Below, piece by piece: positions 20,863-32,330 of a DNA stretch of 64,000 nucleotides; positions within the stretch are counted from its first letter, which is position 1, and each line of letters opens with the position of its first letter. Location of the stretch: assembly GCA_029204225.1 (NCBI GenBank), contig CM055110.1, positions 3,690,863 to 3,754,862 on the forward strand, given 5' to 3'. Under the pieces are notes generated by a model, which was not told where the DNA came from, did not search any database, and was given only the letters and a program-made list of their open reading frames with translations. Source of the stretch: Diphasiastrum complanatum (Eukaryota > Streptophyta > Lycopodiopsida > Lycopodiales > Lycopodiaceae). The translations under genes were made by a program, and so were the position numbers.

Positions 20863-21614
20863 AATATTGCAAAACGAATTTGCAATATCTTCAATTAACA
20901 AGAGATTTTGGTTTGTGTTATTGTCGTGATGTAGGGTCCCAGATGCTTTCCTACAGTGATGCTAGCTGGGCATCCCTCAAGGACGACTGCAAAAGTGTCT
21001 CAGGAGGATGCACCATTGCGTCAAGAACAACAATTCTCTAGGTCAGCAAAAAATAGACCATTGTAGCTCAGTCGTCCTATGAAGCAGAGTACGTTGCAGC
21101 AACAAAGATGGCCAACGAAATAATTTGGCTCAAATAGTTCTTTGACGAATTGGACAAAATGAGGAATGAACGTTTGGTTTTGCAGATGGACAACACATCT
21201 GCAATACATCTGACAAAAGACCCTATGTTTCGCTCAAGGACGAAACACATTGCAATCAAGTACCACTTGATTAGGGATCTGATCGGGAAGAAAATGCTGC
21301 TGACTACTTTCATTGGAACGAAAGACATGGTTGCTGACATTTTCACAAAGGCCTTGGACAAAGGTCTATTCAAGAAACATAGGAGAAGTCTTGGAGTCGT
21401 CAAGCTATTATGCTTTGAGAGGGAGCTGAAGAAACAAAATGTTTCTAGTGCCAAAGCTTTGCTAGCTTTCAATCCTGAACTTTTGACAAAAGACGACATG
21501 ACACGAAATCAGTCGTGCTCCTCAAAGGATCAAGAAGATCGGCCAAGTACCATGGGGTACAAGTATTTGATCAGATATCATGACATCAGCAAAAGTACTC
21601 TAGATCATGGCTAA
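20863..21614 (+). pseudogene. Ty1/copia RT end and RNase H (right arm)
   Basis: Same domains as 17180-17931: YSDASWASLKDDCKSVSGG, SSYEAEYVAATKMANEIIW, DNTSAIHLTKDPMF, TKHIAIKYHL, DIFTKALDKGLF. In-frame TAG codons sit at 21039-21041, 21054-21056 and 21135-21137; two correspond to likely Gln (CAG) positions. One residue (K to Q) separates the copies upstream and none in the final 154. Confidence 0.88.
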
Positions 21615-21983
21615 TCTACCACTCTTGTAATTTGTGAGTAGTTATAGATGTTTCATCTTTCTAATCTAGAAGTTACACGACGCGACACGAAATTGTTTGT
21701 GAACTATATACTTTCTGGCTTGATGTAGAAAAGTAAGCAAGAAGAAGACGAAAATATACAGAATACATGTCCGTCTGTAAGCGAGACAATTTTTGTAGAG
21801 GATCTGTAGATCTAGAAGTCCGCTTGTAAGTGAGACACAAATTATGGGAGAACTGTATTTCTCTCACGCCAATGCACTGCGTGGATCTGTCATGCAGTGC
21901 TTGAAAAATCAAAAAATCAATAGATGATATTGTAGCTGTTGTGCACATATTATTTTGTATGATTGTATGATCTCAAATGAATA
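21615..21983 (+). other. Copia-downstream sequence beside gypsy LTR (right arm)
   Basis: Non-coding mirror of 16811-17179, including the direct repeat around 21770-21840. The five bases before the gypsy LTR are GAATA (possible target-site copy; the partner is not visible). Confidence 0.5.
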
Positions 21984-22735
21984 TGTTTGAGGGTTTGTGG
22001 ATCCCAAGGCAAGCCTAACCCTAGTTAATAAGTGAGAGGGATTTGGCACCTTGCGTGTGTAAGTCCAACCCGATGATCACATAGAGATTGGATTAATTAG
22101 AAAGTCAATAAAAGGACTTAAGGTGTTTTGCAAGACTTTTAATGTCGTAGGGCCTAAATGTCAAGTTAGTGAATAAAGTTGGGTTTCCCTCCAATTTGGA
22201 TGGTTCCCACACTTTTTTTAATTTGAATAATTAGGGAGGCAGAAACGGACCAATAGGATTCAAAGACTAGGGTCCTCCTCTCTACTATAAAAAAGGACCA
22301 ACTCGAGTTGTTCCTTATGTTCATTTCCTCATTTCAATTAAGCAGATTGGTTCTCTTCAGGAATGGATTGATGAATGTCCTTGCTCTCTATCACTTTTCC
22401 TCCATCTCTCATGTTTTCTTTCATTTTTTGCTAATTGTTAGATCTGAATGTTATTGGGATTTTTTGTGAGAGAGAAAGAGAGAGAAAGAAAGAGTAAGCT
22501 ATCTTTGTTGTGGATGCATAGTGTTAATGGATCGTAGTGTTAATGGATGTGTAGTGGTAATGGTTAGGGTTAATGGATGTTAGAGTTAGATTTGGATCTT
22601 CCATTCATGCTGAAATCTGAACTATACTATCGCTCTCATGGGAACAAACCTACGCGTGACAACTAACTTCGTCTCTTTGATGCTAGATTGACTAGATCTT
22701 GGATTCAGGTTAGGCGAGGAAAGAAACCCACTACA
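21984..22735 (+). repeat. Gypsy 5' LTR (right arm, 752 bp)
   Basis: TGTTTGAGGG...CCACTACA, mirror of 16059-16810, with a G to T change in the TGTTGGAGGG start and scattered substitutions. TATA box CTATAAAAAAGG at about 22282-22293, followed by a GA-rich transcribed part. Confidence 0.85.
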
Positions 22736-22739
22736 ATTT

Positions 22740-22757
22740 TGGCACCGTTGCCAGGGA
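22740..22757 (+). other. Primer-binding site, tRNA-Asp type (right arm)
   Basis: TGGCACCGTTGCCAGGGA, four bases after the LTR end. Mirror of 16037-16054. Confidence 0.8.
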
Positions 22758-23511
22758 GCTACGCCAATTTTTCAGTTTGCAGCATCTTTGTTGGATGGTT
22801 AACTTGCATTAGGCATCTTGTCGTGGCATGAATAGTGTTAGATCTGCATTTTAGGGTTAGTTTGGGATTGATTTTGCCTGATTTGAGTGGACTTGTTTGT
22901 TTGAAATCTAATTTGATTGTAGAACAGAAAAACCTATTCAGATCATGAATCTTAAGATCAATTTGGATCTGAGATATAAAAAAAAAACAACAAAAATCGA
23001 TTAAATCTACTAGATTTTGGTCAAAAAGAGACGAAAATAGTCATCAAAGCTGATAAGTTTTTACCCTCTTTCAGGAAACCTTCGTTGAGTTGTAGACACC
23101 TTCGGTTTTGATCATAGAATCTTCGGTTTGAAGGGTGAAGATTAATTCCTAGCAGATTTTCAAAAACATCAAAAAACACCAAAAAATCACCAGAACCCTG
23201 GATATATGTGTCAACAAGATAATCAATCAAATTTGAGCAAGATTTTTTATTAGATCGAACTTTGGATACACCAATCACATTTCCATTGAATATACTGAAT
23301 GTAGCCTGGATATCAACGGAACCTATACCAGATTTGATTGAAGAGGATCTCATACTTGTGAGCCATGCCTTGACTTGTGATGGAAATGCAGAACTTACAG
23401 ATGAGTAGATTCTAAATCATATGGATCCGATTTGGAGTGCGTAATGTTTCTGATGAACCAATAAGAAAATCGCCCAAAGTAGTTATATTGAAGAAAGATA
23501 GGATCACATGA
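22758..23511 (+). other. Gypsy leader with deletion (right arm)
   Basis: Mirror of the left leader, but at about 23197 it jumps directly from leader sequence (ccagaaccc) to the protease-RT linker (tggatatatgtgtc). This removes the 600 bp that carries the protease in the left arm. Confidence 0.7.
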
Positions 23512-24405
23512 TTGATGATGAAGAAACAAGCTCAGCAACATTATAATACGATCCTGAAATGGAAAAATCCTCCTCAAAAGATTGATTCAGCGAATGTGCC
23601 ACCCTTACTGGATAAAGACAAAGGAAAAGTTGAGGGTGATTCTACAAGTCGGAATTCTAGCAAGGCATCATTGTCTCGGAAGTCATCACCTCCACGATCA
23701 ATTCCTGTTAAGAAGGCTAAGCGAAGATCCAAGACAAGTCCTTTCAAAAAAGAACAAGCAGATGCAGTTCAACATGATATGCCCGAGCATTTTAAATGTT
23801 ATACATTGGATGATGTGGTTATCATGCTACCTAAAGCACATCGTGAACCTGAAGAATACGTGCCAGACTCAAGAGATGTTTACGATGGCCCAACTAGGAC
23901 ACAACCAATGAATCTTGTCGAACCAAGAGAAATGAAAAAGATTGTACAAGTTGGATCACAACTTAATCCTGAACAGTATCAAACACTCTGCATGTTACTT
24001 ATTAAGTATCAAGATTGTTTTGCGTGGACTTATAAAGATCTAAAGGGTATTCCAACATCAGTGATTGAACATACCATACCTTTAGTACCTGATGCAGTTC
24101 CAAAGGTTACAAAGTTCTATCGCTGTAATCCTAATGTTGTGGATCTGATAAAGAAAGAACTTCAGAGACTACTTGACGTCGATTTCATTTATGACATTGA
24201 GCATATCGAATGGATCTCACCGATTGTCATTGTTTATAAAAAGAATGGGAAATTGAGAATCTGTGTGAACCTCAAGGCGTTAAACAAAGTGACGTGGAAG
24301 GATCACTTTCCATTACCTTTTACTGAAGCATTTTGGATCGCCTTGCTGGAGAAAAAGCCTATAGTTTTCTGGATGGATTTAGTGGATACAACCAGGTTAA
24401 AATAG
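23512..24405 (+). pseudogene. Gypsy RT N-terminal half (right arm)
   Basis: A 297-residue frame with the same linker and RT start as 13789-14682 (NGKLRICVNLKALNKVTWKD). About eight residues differ, including Y for P in IVIVYKKNG and F for S in IVFWMDL. No intact pol: RT is split by frameshifts after 24405. Confidence 0.88.
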
Positions 24406-24977
24406 CACCTACCGATCGTCACAAAACCGCTTTTGCAACAGAATGGGACACCTATGCTTACAAATTAATGCCATTTGGACTCTATAATACAACAAGTTTG
24501 TTCTAACGAGTAATGCAATTTGCTTTTAAAGATTATCTGCAGAAATTCCTTGAAATTTATTTGGATGACCTAGGGGTCCATAGTACAGATGCAGACCACC
24601 TGGATCGATTGGAGAAAGTATTTGAAAGATGCCGCAAATATCAAATTTCTCTAAATCCAAAAAAATGTCAGATATGGGTTTCCCATGGAGTTGTGCTTGG
24701 ACATGTGATATCAAGACATGGTATTGCCACCAATTATTCTAAGGTCAAGGTTATTGTGGAATTGCCACTGCCAACAACAATTCATGGAGTTTCTGTGTTT
24801 ATGAGTCATGCGAACTACTATCGAATTTTTATTATCTTCTTTGCGGATTTAGCACAACCTATATACAAACTGACTATTGTTCCTATTTGGACAGTAGAAG
24901 CGTTAGAAGCCTTTGAAAAATTAAAAAAAAGCATTAACTTCAGCACCAATATTGTGTTCTCCAGATTGGACGATTGA
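24405..24977 (+). pseudogene. Gypsy RT C-terminal half (right arm)
   Basis: IYLDDLGVHS active site, SLNPKKCQIWVSHGVVLGHV and FMSHANYYRIF, the mirror of 13217-13800 with two residue differences in the main frame. Short frameshifts at 24405-24512 separate it from the first half. Confidence 0.88.
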
Positions 24978-25140
24978 ATTTCATGTCCATATGGATGCCT
25001 CAAAATACGCCATTGGATCAGTTTGGACGCAGCCAGGAGATAATAAGAAGGATTATCCTGCAAGCATACAACTTACAGATCCAGAGAAAAATTATTCAAC
25101 TACAGAATGTGAAGCATTAGCCATGATTTTTTATGTTTGA
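24952..25140 (+). pseudogene. Gypsy RNase H start, truncated (right arm)
   Basis: FHVHMDASKYAIGSVWTQPG ... STTECEALAMIFYV, then the arm ends. Two residue differences from 13054-13242. The truncation point is the outer boundary of the inverted duplication. Confidence 0.85.
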
Positions 25141-27010
25141 AACTGACCGTCTTACTTTTGAACTATGAGAAGATGAGTTGGGCTGTGTTTTAGGAAGATG
25201 TTGGCTATGTCTTGCCCTCTGAAAGATGTATGGGTTGTGTTGGTCCAGCCTTTGGTTATGTTTCCTAAAACTGTTGCACATGCTGTAGTCTCATCAGCCC
25301 TTCCTACCGTGCCATTACGTTTGTAGAATAAATAAAAGAGATATAGAAACAGAAGTTACAAGCATCCTAAAGCAGAGATCAGACCAAGTTTATTCACACT
25401 ACTGATCTTTAGAAGAAGACAGATTCATGAAGGGAATCTGATTGCGCTGGTCCTTGGGGAGGGATTCACCCTGGCACATTGGATACTACACATTTTATCA
25501 TTGTCGTCTGCCAGCGAGCTACATTTTGCCCATAAGTGCTTTCTGTCTACTGCAGATCAGTAGTACGTTGTACCTTCACAAGAAGGGTACAAACCTCCCT
25601 CTCTTAGCACGCAATCATCTGTGCCACAGGCAGGCAAGAAGCAACAGTGGATCGCAATGGGTGGTCTAGTAGCGCGGGCAGCCCATATTCCACCAACGAG
25701 CTCTACTAATGTGTAAGGGTGCACAGCAAGCAAGCCAGATCGCATCAGTATTAACAGAAGTTCCTCTCTAATCGGGCCTCTAGTCACCAAGTTTTACCTC
25801 TAACGACTAAAGCCCTCTGCCCATTTTGATCTATGAAATGTAGCGAGCTCCTGCACATCAGTTTAGGGCCAGAATTTTCTTACAAGAAGGTACTCTTAGA
25901 TGAAGGGGCCCCACACTTAATTGTTGAACTGGCAAGACTTGAGCATCAGAGCTGTGATTGAGCCTCCCTTTCTACCGAGCACGACCTTTTGAACCAGCAC
26001 TAAGGTAACTTTTTGATACTTTTGTGTCATAATACTGTGAGGCAGAATGCATATCTTTTAAGATTGGAATGATTGAGATCAGTACGAAAACGGGCTTTGA
26101 GTACCTAACATTTTCAGCTTGTGGGGGCATGTGATGTTCTTTTGTGAATAGCTATTGTTTAGGGTATAAACTCTATGCACATGCTTTGGTTTTTCAATAC
26201 GATTTATGTATAAGTGTAGCCGGGTTCTCCATGGACTAACGTCATGCTCAGAAAGAATAGAGTGTCTATAAAATTCAGTACTTAGCCCAAATGTTTGTCA
26301 CACCAATGTGAGTTATAATTTTTTGAGTGATGCTTTAAATAGCATGTGTATGATGAATGTGAAAGATTTGTAGGTAATGACTTTTGACGGTTATTCTACC
26401 CCAACCTCTTGGAATATAGAGGAAGGGATAACAAAAACCCACACCATACCAATCACAAACACCAAACTTTCCTAGTTTGAACTTGTAAGACCTTGAGAAA
26501 AAGGGATACAACGGAGAAATGATCACTAAATCACCACCTATACTTGTGGTAATGAATTTTGATGGGAGGGATCATGCCATAATACATGGGATGTTTTTAT
26601 GCCAACCGTCGGAGTGTCATCCATAGAATGTAATACCATCCTAAGAGCCTTACACATCAATATTTTTAAAATGTACCTTAGGATGATGCTTGAAATATCA
26701 ATCTTATGTGATGTGATTGAATCCCAAGAGAGACATGAATTTGGATAGACATCAATGACTGTCATGATAACTGATATTATTAGTTATCTCGATAAGATGA
26801 CTTATGAACGCAAATTGTGAAAGGGATGTTGACTTTTGTAGTTTCCCTTCTCACCAAAAACAAGTCATGATATGTAAACAAGTCATGATACGTAAACTCT
26901 AGATGAAAGGAATACACACTTTCTAGAACCATCTTTGGGAAATGAAGGACCAACAGTGATGAGTTATGATTTAAACCACACCTACTCTACGAGTATATAG
27001 CAACATGTGA
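25141..27010. other. Unassigned region
   Basis: No domain, LTR terminus or PBS recognised in about 1.9 kb. Scattered frames are under 80 codons and look random. Confidence 0.5.
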
Positions 27011-28162
27011 GTGTTCAACATAAGGGGTCAGGTGACATATAAATCATCAAGGGAATTATTGGTTGTAGAGAGGAATGAATTGGAGAGAGTGAAATGTTCT
27101 AAAAGTTCGATAAAATCTATGACAAACAGGCGAGACCTACACCTTCTAGAGTTGTTGGGAACCTTAAAACATCCACATGATGAGTGGGGGTCTTTCGTCA
27201 CTAGTATCCCTAGAACAATGTCATAAGTAAGAGACAAAGTGCTTATAAATCAAAAAATGACAAATGAGCGCCGACTACGGCGATATTGTCCTATACTTCG
27301 TTTCACCGAACTCTACGTGACCATCATGGGACTCGATACTACGGTACGTGGCCTTCGAACTGGAGACTTAGCACTTGAGGCCGATAATGAGAGATTTCGG
27401 GTAAGGGCCACACTATACATCAAGATAAATCAATATGGATATTAGTAATCACAAGGACCTTACAATTGCAACCTATTGAGCAAGTGTTAACCTCGATAGA
27501 CTTCCCATGACAAGTATGGCAATAAGTGACCTACCCCTACCAGGAGACTTCTATCAAGTAGTATGACAACAAGCGGCTTATTACCACTTCTATAGCCCTT
27601 ATGTCCAAAGTTTTCTCATCCCAGGAGATCGATTGTTTCGAATCAGACATAGAGCAGATGAGAGCACTTTAAGCTTGTATAAATTAGCAGCCAATCTAAA
27701 CTGGGTATGTGTAGGCTTGACAACCATCCATTATACTGAGTTAGTGATACCTCGTCGGCCTCCCCCTCCAGCTCCTATTGATGATGATCTAACTACAATT
27801 CTTAGACGCATTACTCAAACTCCAGAAAAGCTAACCCCTACTTCAGAAGAGCCAGCCCCTACACTTGAAGCTAACAAATAACCTCGAAAAATTACGTTTT
27901 GAACGGAGTGCATTTTGGTCCACACGGATTTTGTTTGGTTTTACGTGTTTTAGGGCCTGCCAATATGGATGTCATAGCATTTGGCACCATAGCTCGAGAG
28001 GTTCGTATTGGAGACATTGCCATAGAGATAAACACACATGGATTCCTCATCCTCACCACTATTTACATACGAGAACATCATCATTGGGTAGCACAAGCTG
28101 TCTATTCACTGCGTATCAATAGCACACTAGTCGCCCTTGGATTTGTGCAAGCACTAAGATGA
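27011..28162 (+). pseudogene. Unrecognised broken ORF with a repeated GD-type motif
   Basis: Plus-strand frames at 27011-27226, 27239-27445, 27633-27881 and 27899-28162. Two segments resemble one another: VRGLRTGDLALEADNERF with RVRATLYI (about 27345-27420) and AREVRIGDIAIEINTHGF with LTTIYIRE (about 27990-28075). Between them lies a Pro-rich stretch (RRPPPPAPIDDDLTTILRRI). It could be the gag or accessory ORF of an unknown element or a tandem-domain protein. I assign no function. Confidence 0.3.
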
Positions 28163-28189
28163 AGACGATCTCCCAATGGTCATATCTCT

Positions 28190-28325
28190 GAGAGCTTAGA
28201 AAACTCTCATTGACCTGGGAGTGCAGGGTAATTAGTGAGACGCTGATTATTTCGTAATGATAGTGTGGATCCTTTCTTCACTAAGGTGTTTTGGGTGGAC
28301 CAATCCCTAGTCAAAATTTGTCCGA
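28190..28325 (+). repeat. Dispersed repeat shared with 52575-52745
   Basis: Both places read gagagc-tt/cctgg-aaaactctcat, then about 80-120 bp later ttttgg-tggaccaatcc-ctgtc/agtc-aaaa. Same order and strand. Confidence 0.5.
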
Positions 28326-28745
28326 ACACCATGCCTTTCTCTCTTGCATGATTGGCCATCGTTGTGGATTTTGGTTCCTCTGATGTCCCATTCGATGATG
28401 CAGCAATAGAATAGGGATGATCCACCTCCTCCATTGAGATCTTTGCTTCCATAAGAGCGACACCTTGACAAATTTGTACAAATGAAGTATAGGGGATGCC
28501 AAGTCTCCCATGCCAGATCTGATCTCACTGAGCAATCCGACATAGTAGTTCATCATTATAATTTCTGTAGGTAGAGGTGGATCACAACTCTTCACGATGT
28601 TGTAAATTCTATAAGCGTATTGTTGAATTGTTTCATCAGAGAAAATTTGTACTTCAGAAAACTGTGCAAGTAGAGTTGCCATAGCTAGGGACAATAGAGT
28701 GTAGTAGAGATAGCTGGGTGCTAAATTGCTTTGATGCCAATACAA
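28311..28745 (-). pseudogene. Retrotransposon gag-like fragment
   Basis: ATLLAQFSEVQIFSDETIQQ, YAYRIYNIVKSCDPPLPTEI and YYVGLLSEIRSGMGDLA resemble the capsid core of LTR-retrotransposon gag (E..., Y..., GL....R pattern). The tail shifts frame near 28500-28450. No knuckle follows. Assignment to gypsy or copia is uncertain. Confidence 0.4.
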
Positions 28746-28889
28746 TGGTGGTGTTCCAAATTTTGTTTTTTTTTAAACGAAAAAAAAGGAACAAAAAAAG
28801 AGTAAATAAAAAATTGATCAGTATGGACGAAAAAATATGAACAACAAAAACAAAAAGTCACAATAACAGATGGATGGGCCAAAGTTTGC

Positions 28890-29180
28890 TTGCTCTTCAA
28901 AAGTCTCTATGGACTAAAGCAAGCACCAAGATCGTGGTATTCTCGACTTAACACTTTTCTTATCTCACTAGGATTCAATCTTAGTAACTATGATCCTTCC
29001 TTGCATGTCAAGTTCTACAATAGTAATATTGTCATTCTTCTAATCTATGTTGATCATATTATCCTAACACGAAGTTGTACCAATTTAGTTGAAGAAACCA
29101 AAATTGCACTTGGAAAAGAATTCAAGATGCAAGATCTTGGAAAAAGTCATTACATCCATGTTGAAGTCAACATAGATTAA
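28890..29180 (+). pseudogene. Ty1/copia reverse transcriptase fragment
   Basis: KSLYGLKQAPRSWYSRLNTF, then the active-site region ILLIYVDHIIL, where the family has YVDD; the second catalytic Asp is His. Continues to GKEFKMQDLGKSHYIHVEV and stops at 29178-29180, eleven bases before an LTR start. RNase H is missing, so a deletion joined RT directly to the polypurine/LTR region. Confidence 0.9.
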
Positions 29181-29190
29181 TTTTTAGGAG

Positions 29191-29572
29191 TGACTAAAAA
29201 TGAAAAATCATCTATCTTGACTTTAGGCTTTGGAAAAGTTTTTTCTATGTGTATGTAATGTTTCATGCTGTAAATGCCAAATTTGTCCTAGAAAAAACTT
29301 GAGCTACATGGTTTCTTGAAGTCTAGTTGGTCATATACAACTTGCATATTGAATGTAGACATAGAAATGTCAAAAATAGGCTTGTAGAAACTCGTGGCAC
29401 ATCACATGTATTGGATTTATCTCCTCTACTCTCCTAAAGCCCATTTTAATCTGCCTCTATTCATGCTGCATTTTTACTCACGTTGTCGCGCAGTCTGCAT
29501 ATTTACATGTAAATTCTCACAGACGAAGAAAAGGCGAACAAAACGTGACACTGTATTTTTTACACGTGTTTT
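29191..29572 (+). repeat. Copia LTR (truncated)
   Basis: TGACTAAAAATGAAAAATCATCTATC after TTTTAGGAG, matching in outline the LTR starts at 20476 and (inverse) 9028. Contains the shared gcttgtagaaactcgtg phrase at about 29376. The end is unclear and may be cut by the next LTR near 29573. Confidence 0.5.
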
Positions 29573-30552
29573 TGTGACAGGCGAAAAAGGTGAAACTGCC
29601 TTACAAAATGCCAAAGGTGCCTAGGAAGCAAAGGCACCTTGTAAATCAAAACCTATGGCATTTCGTCAGAGTGACGCATTTTTCGCATCATCACCAACGT
29701 TCACTTCAGCAAAAGCTGACGTCGCACCTTTTCACGCTCACCCCATGCAACTATGCTAACGGATTTAACAACAACTGCAGCTACCCACGATCTCCTACAG
29801 ACATCACATCCACTTTGTACTTTCTTCATCTGCACACCTGTAATATTGTGTATGTATATATACTGAATACTATTTGTGTATTGAGATTGATCATTGATTA
29901 AGAGATTGAAGATCAAGTGTGTGTAAATTTAGCATCAGAAGCTTATCAGAGATAGATGAAGTAGATGTCTCGTGCATTGATTCTTTATTGTCAATAATAG
30001 ATTTCATTCCTTTACAGATTGAATTAGCTTTGTGAGCACACGGTTTCGTCCGCTATTGTCTTGTGCTCTACCGCATTATTGACATGTATATTTTGCTATA
30101 CTTAATCTGATAACAGCCCTTTTGTTCTGCGTTCAGATTTACATCAATATTGCTATGTTTGTTTTCATTCTGTCTAACTTTTCTAGTTGCTCAATCTGAT
30201 AATCTATTTTAGTGAGTTATTATTAGTCTAGTTGTTGACGACTAATATTTAGTCTTGCCTTTCGCGAATCATTCGCGACAGATAATTTGTCTAACTGTTT
30301 GGGAAAAATTATTCTTCTGGGTGTTTCTTTAACGTTTGGCTATGTAATCAAAACGATCGTGATTTCTATCACTAATGTTCTATTCGTTTCTAATAGGCGT
30401 AGTCATGCTTAGGAAAAGTGTCATATAGCTCATTTCACTGCGCACAAACACTTTCCGTTCGAGTTTGTTTCTCGTTCGTTTCCTTTTCATGTTCATTTTT
30501 TTTTCAAGCTATTTTTTGTTTCTCACACACGACACACCTTTTTTCTCCAACA
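29573..30552 (+). repeat. Copia 5' LTR
   Basis: The right end CTCCAACA is fixed by the adjoining PBS. The left end at TGTGACAG (29573) is my best guess. TATA-like GTATGTATATATACTG at about 29848-29863. Confidence 0.5.
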
Positions 30553-30562
30553 TGGTATCAGA
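30553..30562 (+). other. Copia primer-binding site
   Basis: TGGTATCAGA directly after CCAACA. Confidence 0.8.
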
Positions 30563-30699
30563 ACTATTTTCTTGATAAGCTTCCACAATACAAGACTTTA
30601 CTAGTCGATAGAGTAATTGTCTTCTTGTTCTGTAATTCTGTATAAGATTTTCATACTTAAGTCACTGATAGTTTTTCCTATCACTTAGACTAATCTTCC

Positions 30700-31660
30700 A
30701 CATGGATTCCCAAGAGAAAAGCTTGATGGAGCCAATTACTATCTATGAAAATTTAAGATGAAAACTGTACTAATGGCTAAAGAATCGTATGACGTTGTTG
30801 CAAGTGCAGAAGAGAAACCCGAAGTAGATGACACAACAATTGTCAGATGGAGGCTGAAGGATGGAAAGGCTTTCACGTTGATCATCCTAAACATCACGGA
30901 TACCAGATCGGCCATGTATCCGAGGCTCATACATCGAAAGAAGTTTGGGACATCTTGAGCACACTATACGAAGTGCGAGATATAGCTTCCAAGCTACATC
31001 TCAGGAAAAAATTTTACTCCCTCAAGATGGCGAATGGTAATTCCTTGCAAAATCACATTAATCAATTCAAGAACCTGATAAGTCAAATGGCCGTTGTCGG
31101 ATCTGTCATAGACGATCAAGACGTAGTGATGCAACTGCTTACAAGCTTGCCAAGCTCATATGACAGCTAGGTGATGATCATCACGACTCATCTAGAATTG
31201 ACTCTTTCGAGAGTCATTGCAGGAAGACATGCGGAGGAGCAAAGCCTCAAATTTCTCAGCTGATTCTCACGTCTTATACACCAACAAGAGCACAACTAAG
31301 CAAAAGAAGAATAAAGGTCCAAAGCAACAACAGCTGGGTGATGATCATCATGACTCATCTAGAATTGACTCTTTCGAGAGTCATTACTATGTTGTTGCAG
31401 GAAGACATGCGGAGGAACGAAGCCTCAAATTTCTCAACTGATTCTCACACCTTATACACCAACAAGAGCACAACTAAGTTGAAGAATAAGAAAGACCCAA
31501 AGCAATCAAAGACAGACTAGAAACCAGCTCAGCACAAAGAACAGTCGAATCCGTAGACAAAGAAGAAGATGTTCTACAAATACTATAAGCGAAATAACCA
31601 CGAAATTTAAGACTGTCGGATACTACAAGCAAAGAACAACAACAAGGGGCAGTCAAATCA
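30700..31660 (+). pseudogene. Copia gag with internal tandem duplication
   Basis: Gag starts near ATG 30700 (MDSQEK) and shifts frame (FKMKTVLMAKESYDVV ... AEEKPEVDD; then HTSKEVWDILSTLYEVRD, FKNLISQMAVVGSV). After a TAG at 31168-31170 a 166-bp segment is duplicated in tandem (31171-31336 and 31337-31500), repeating the gag C-terminal sequence around ASNFSADSHVLYTNKSTTK. A knuckle-like remnant follows near 31570-31620 with TAA in place of a sense codon. Confidence 0.75.
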
Positions 31661-31661
31661 A

Positions 31662-32330
31662 GTGGCAAATGCAACTGCAAAAGCTCCACAGCCTATTCAA
31701 GAAGCGGATCATGATGCCTTCATGACCAGCCATCAAGGAGCATCCAGCGACAGTTCTTGGTTTTTGGATTCCGGAGTCACTCAGCACATGACCAGCCTCA
31801 TTGGCTGTTTCGAGTCCTATACACCTTACAGTACCCAGAAATATGTTTACCTTGGCGACAATATCACACAAGCTATTAAAGGTGAAGGCATTGTAAGATT
31901 AAACTTTGCAAATGATCAGTCCAAGCTACTTTCTAAAGTCCTGTACGTACCAAATTTATCTACGAATCTGCTCTATAAGCAGAATCACATATCTAGGACA
32001 TAGAGTAGAATTCGAATGTGATCAGTGCAAAGTAGTTGATAGGACAGGCAAGATCTTAGCACTCGAAAAGAGGCATGGATACTTGTATAAATTAAGTCAT
32101 TGTTTTTCTGCCTCTAGTCAGACGTTCAGTACTTCTATTCATATAAATAAAAGTCTACTTTGGCATTATAGACTTGGTCATTTGAATCATGTTGCAGTAC
32201 AACAAATGTCTAGACAATCTATTATTCTTGATCTCGACTATTATCGTGATAAAGTCGAGTTACTTGTCTGTCAAGACTGTCTAGTTGGTAAATAGACTAG
32301 AAAACCATTTAAATTAAGCCATCAACATAT
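31662..32330 (+). pseudogene. Copia protease and pre-integrase domain
   Basis: SSWFLDSGVTQHMTSLIGCF keeps the protease Asp. After a frameshift near 31960, VEFECDQCKVVDRTGKIL leads to HGYLYKLSH and the GAG-pre-integrase zinc region (LLWHYRLGHLNHVAVQQM ... CQDCLVGK). TAG at 32293-32295, probably from CAG (GKQTRKPF in phase beyond). Confidence 0.85.

Larger units (their letters stand above)
19726..25140 (+). repeat. Right arm of 12-kb inverted repeat
   Basis: Mirror of 13054-19045: copia RNase H end, PPT, LTR piece, second copia RT/RNase H, gypsy LTR, PBS, leader, RT, start of RNase H. It lacks 600 bp of the protease region and ends abruptly at 25140, after which unrelated sequence starts. Confidence 0.95.
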
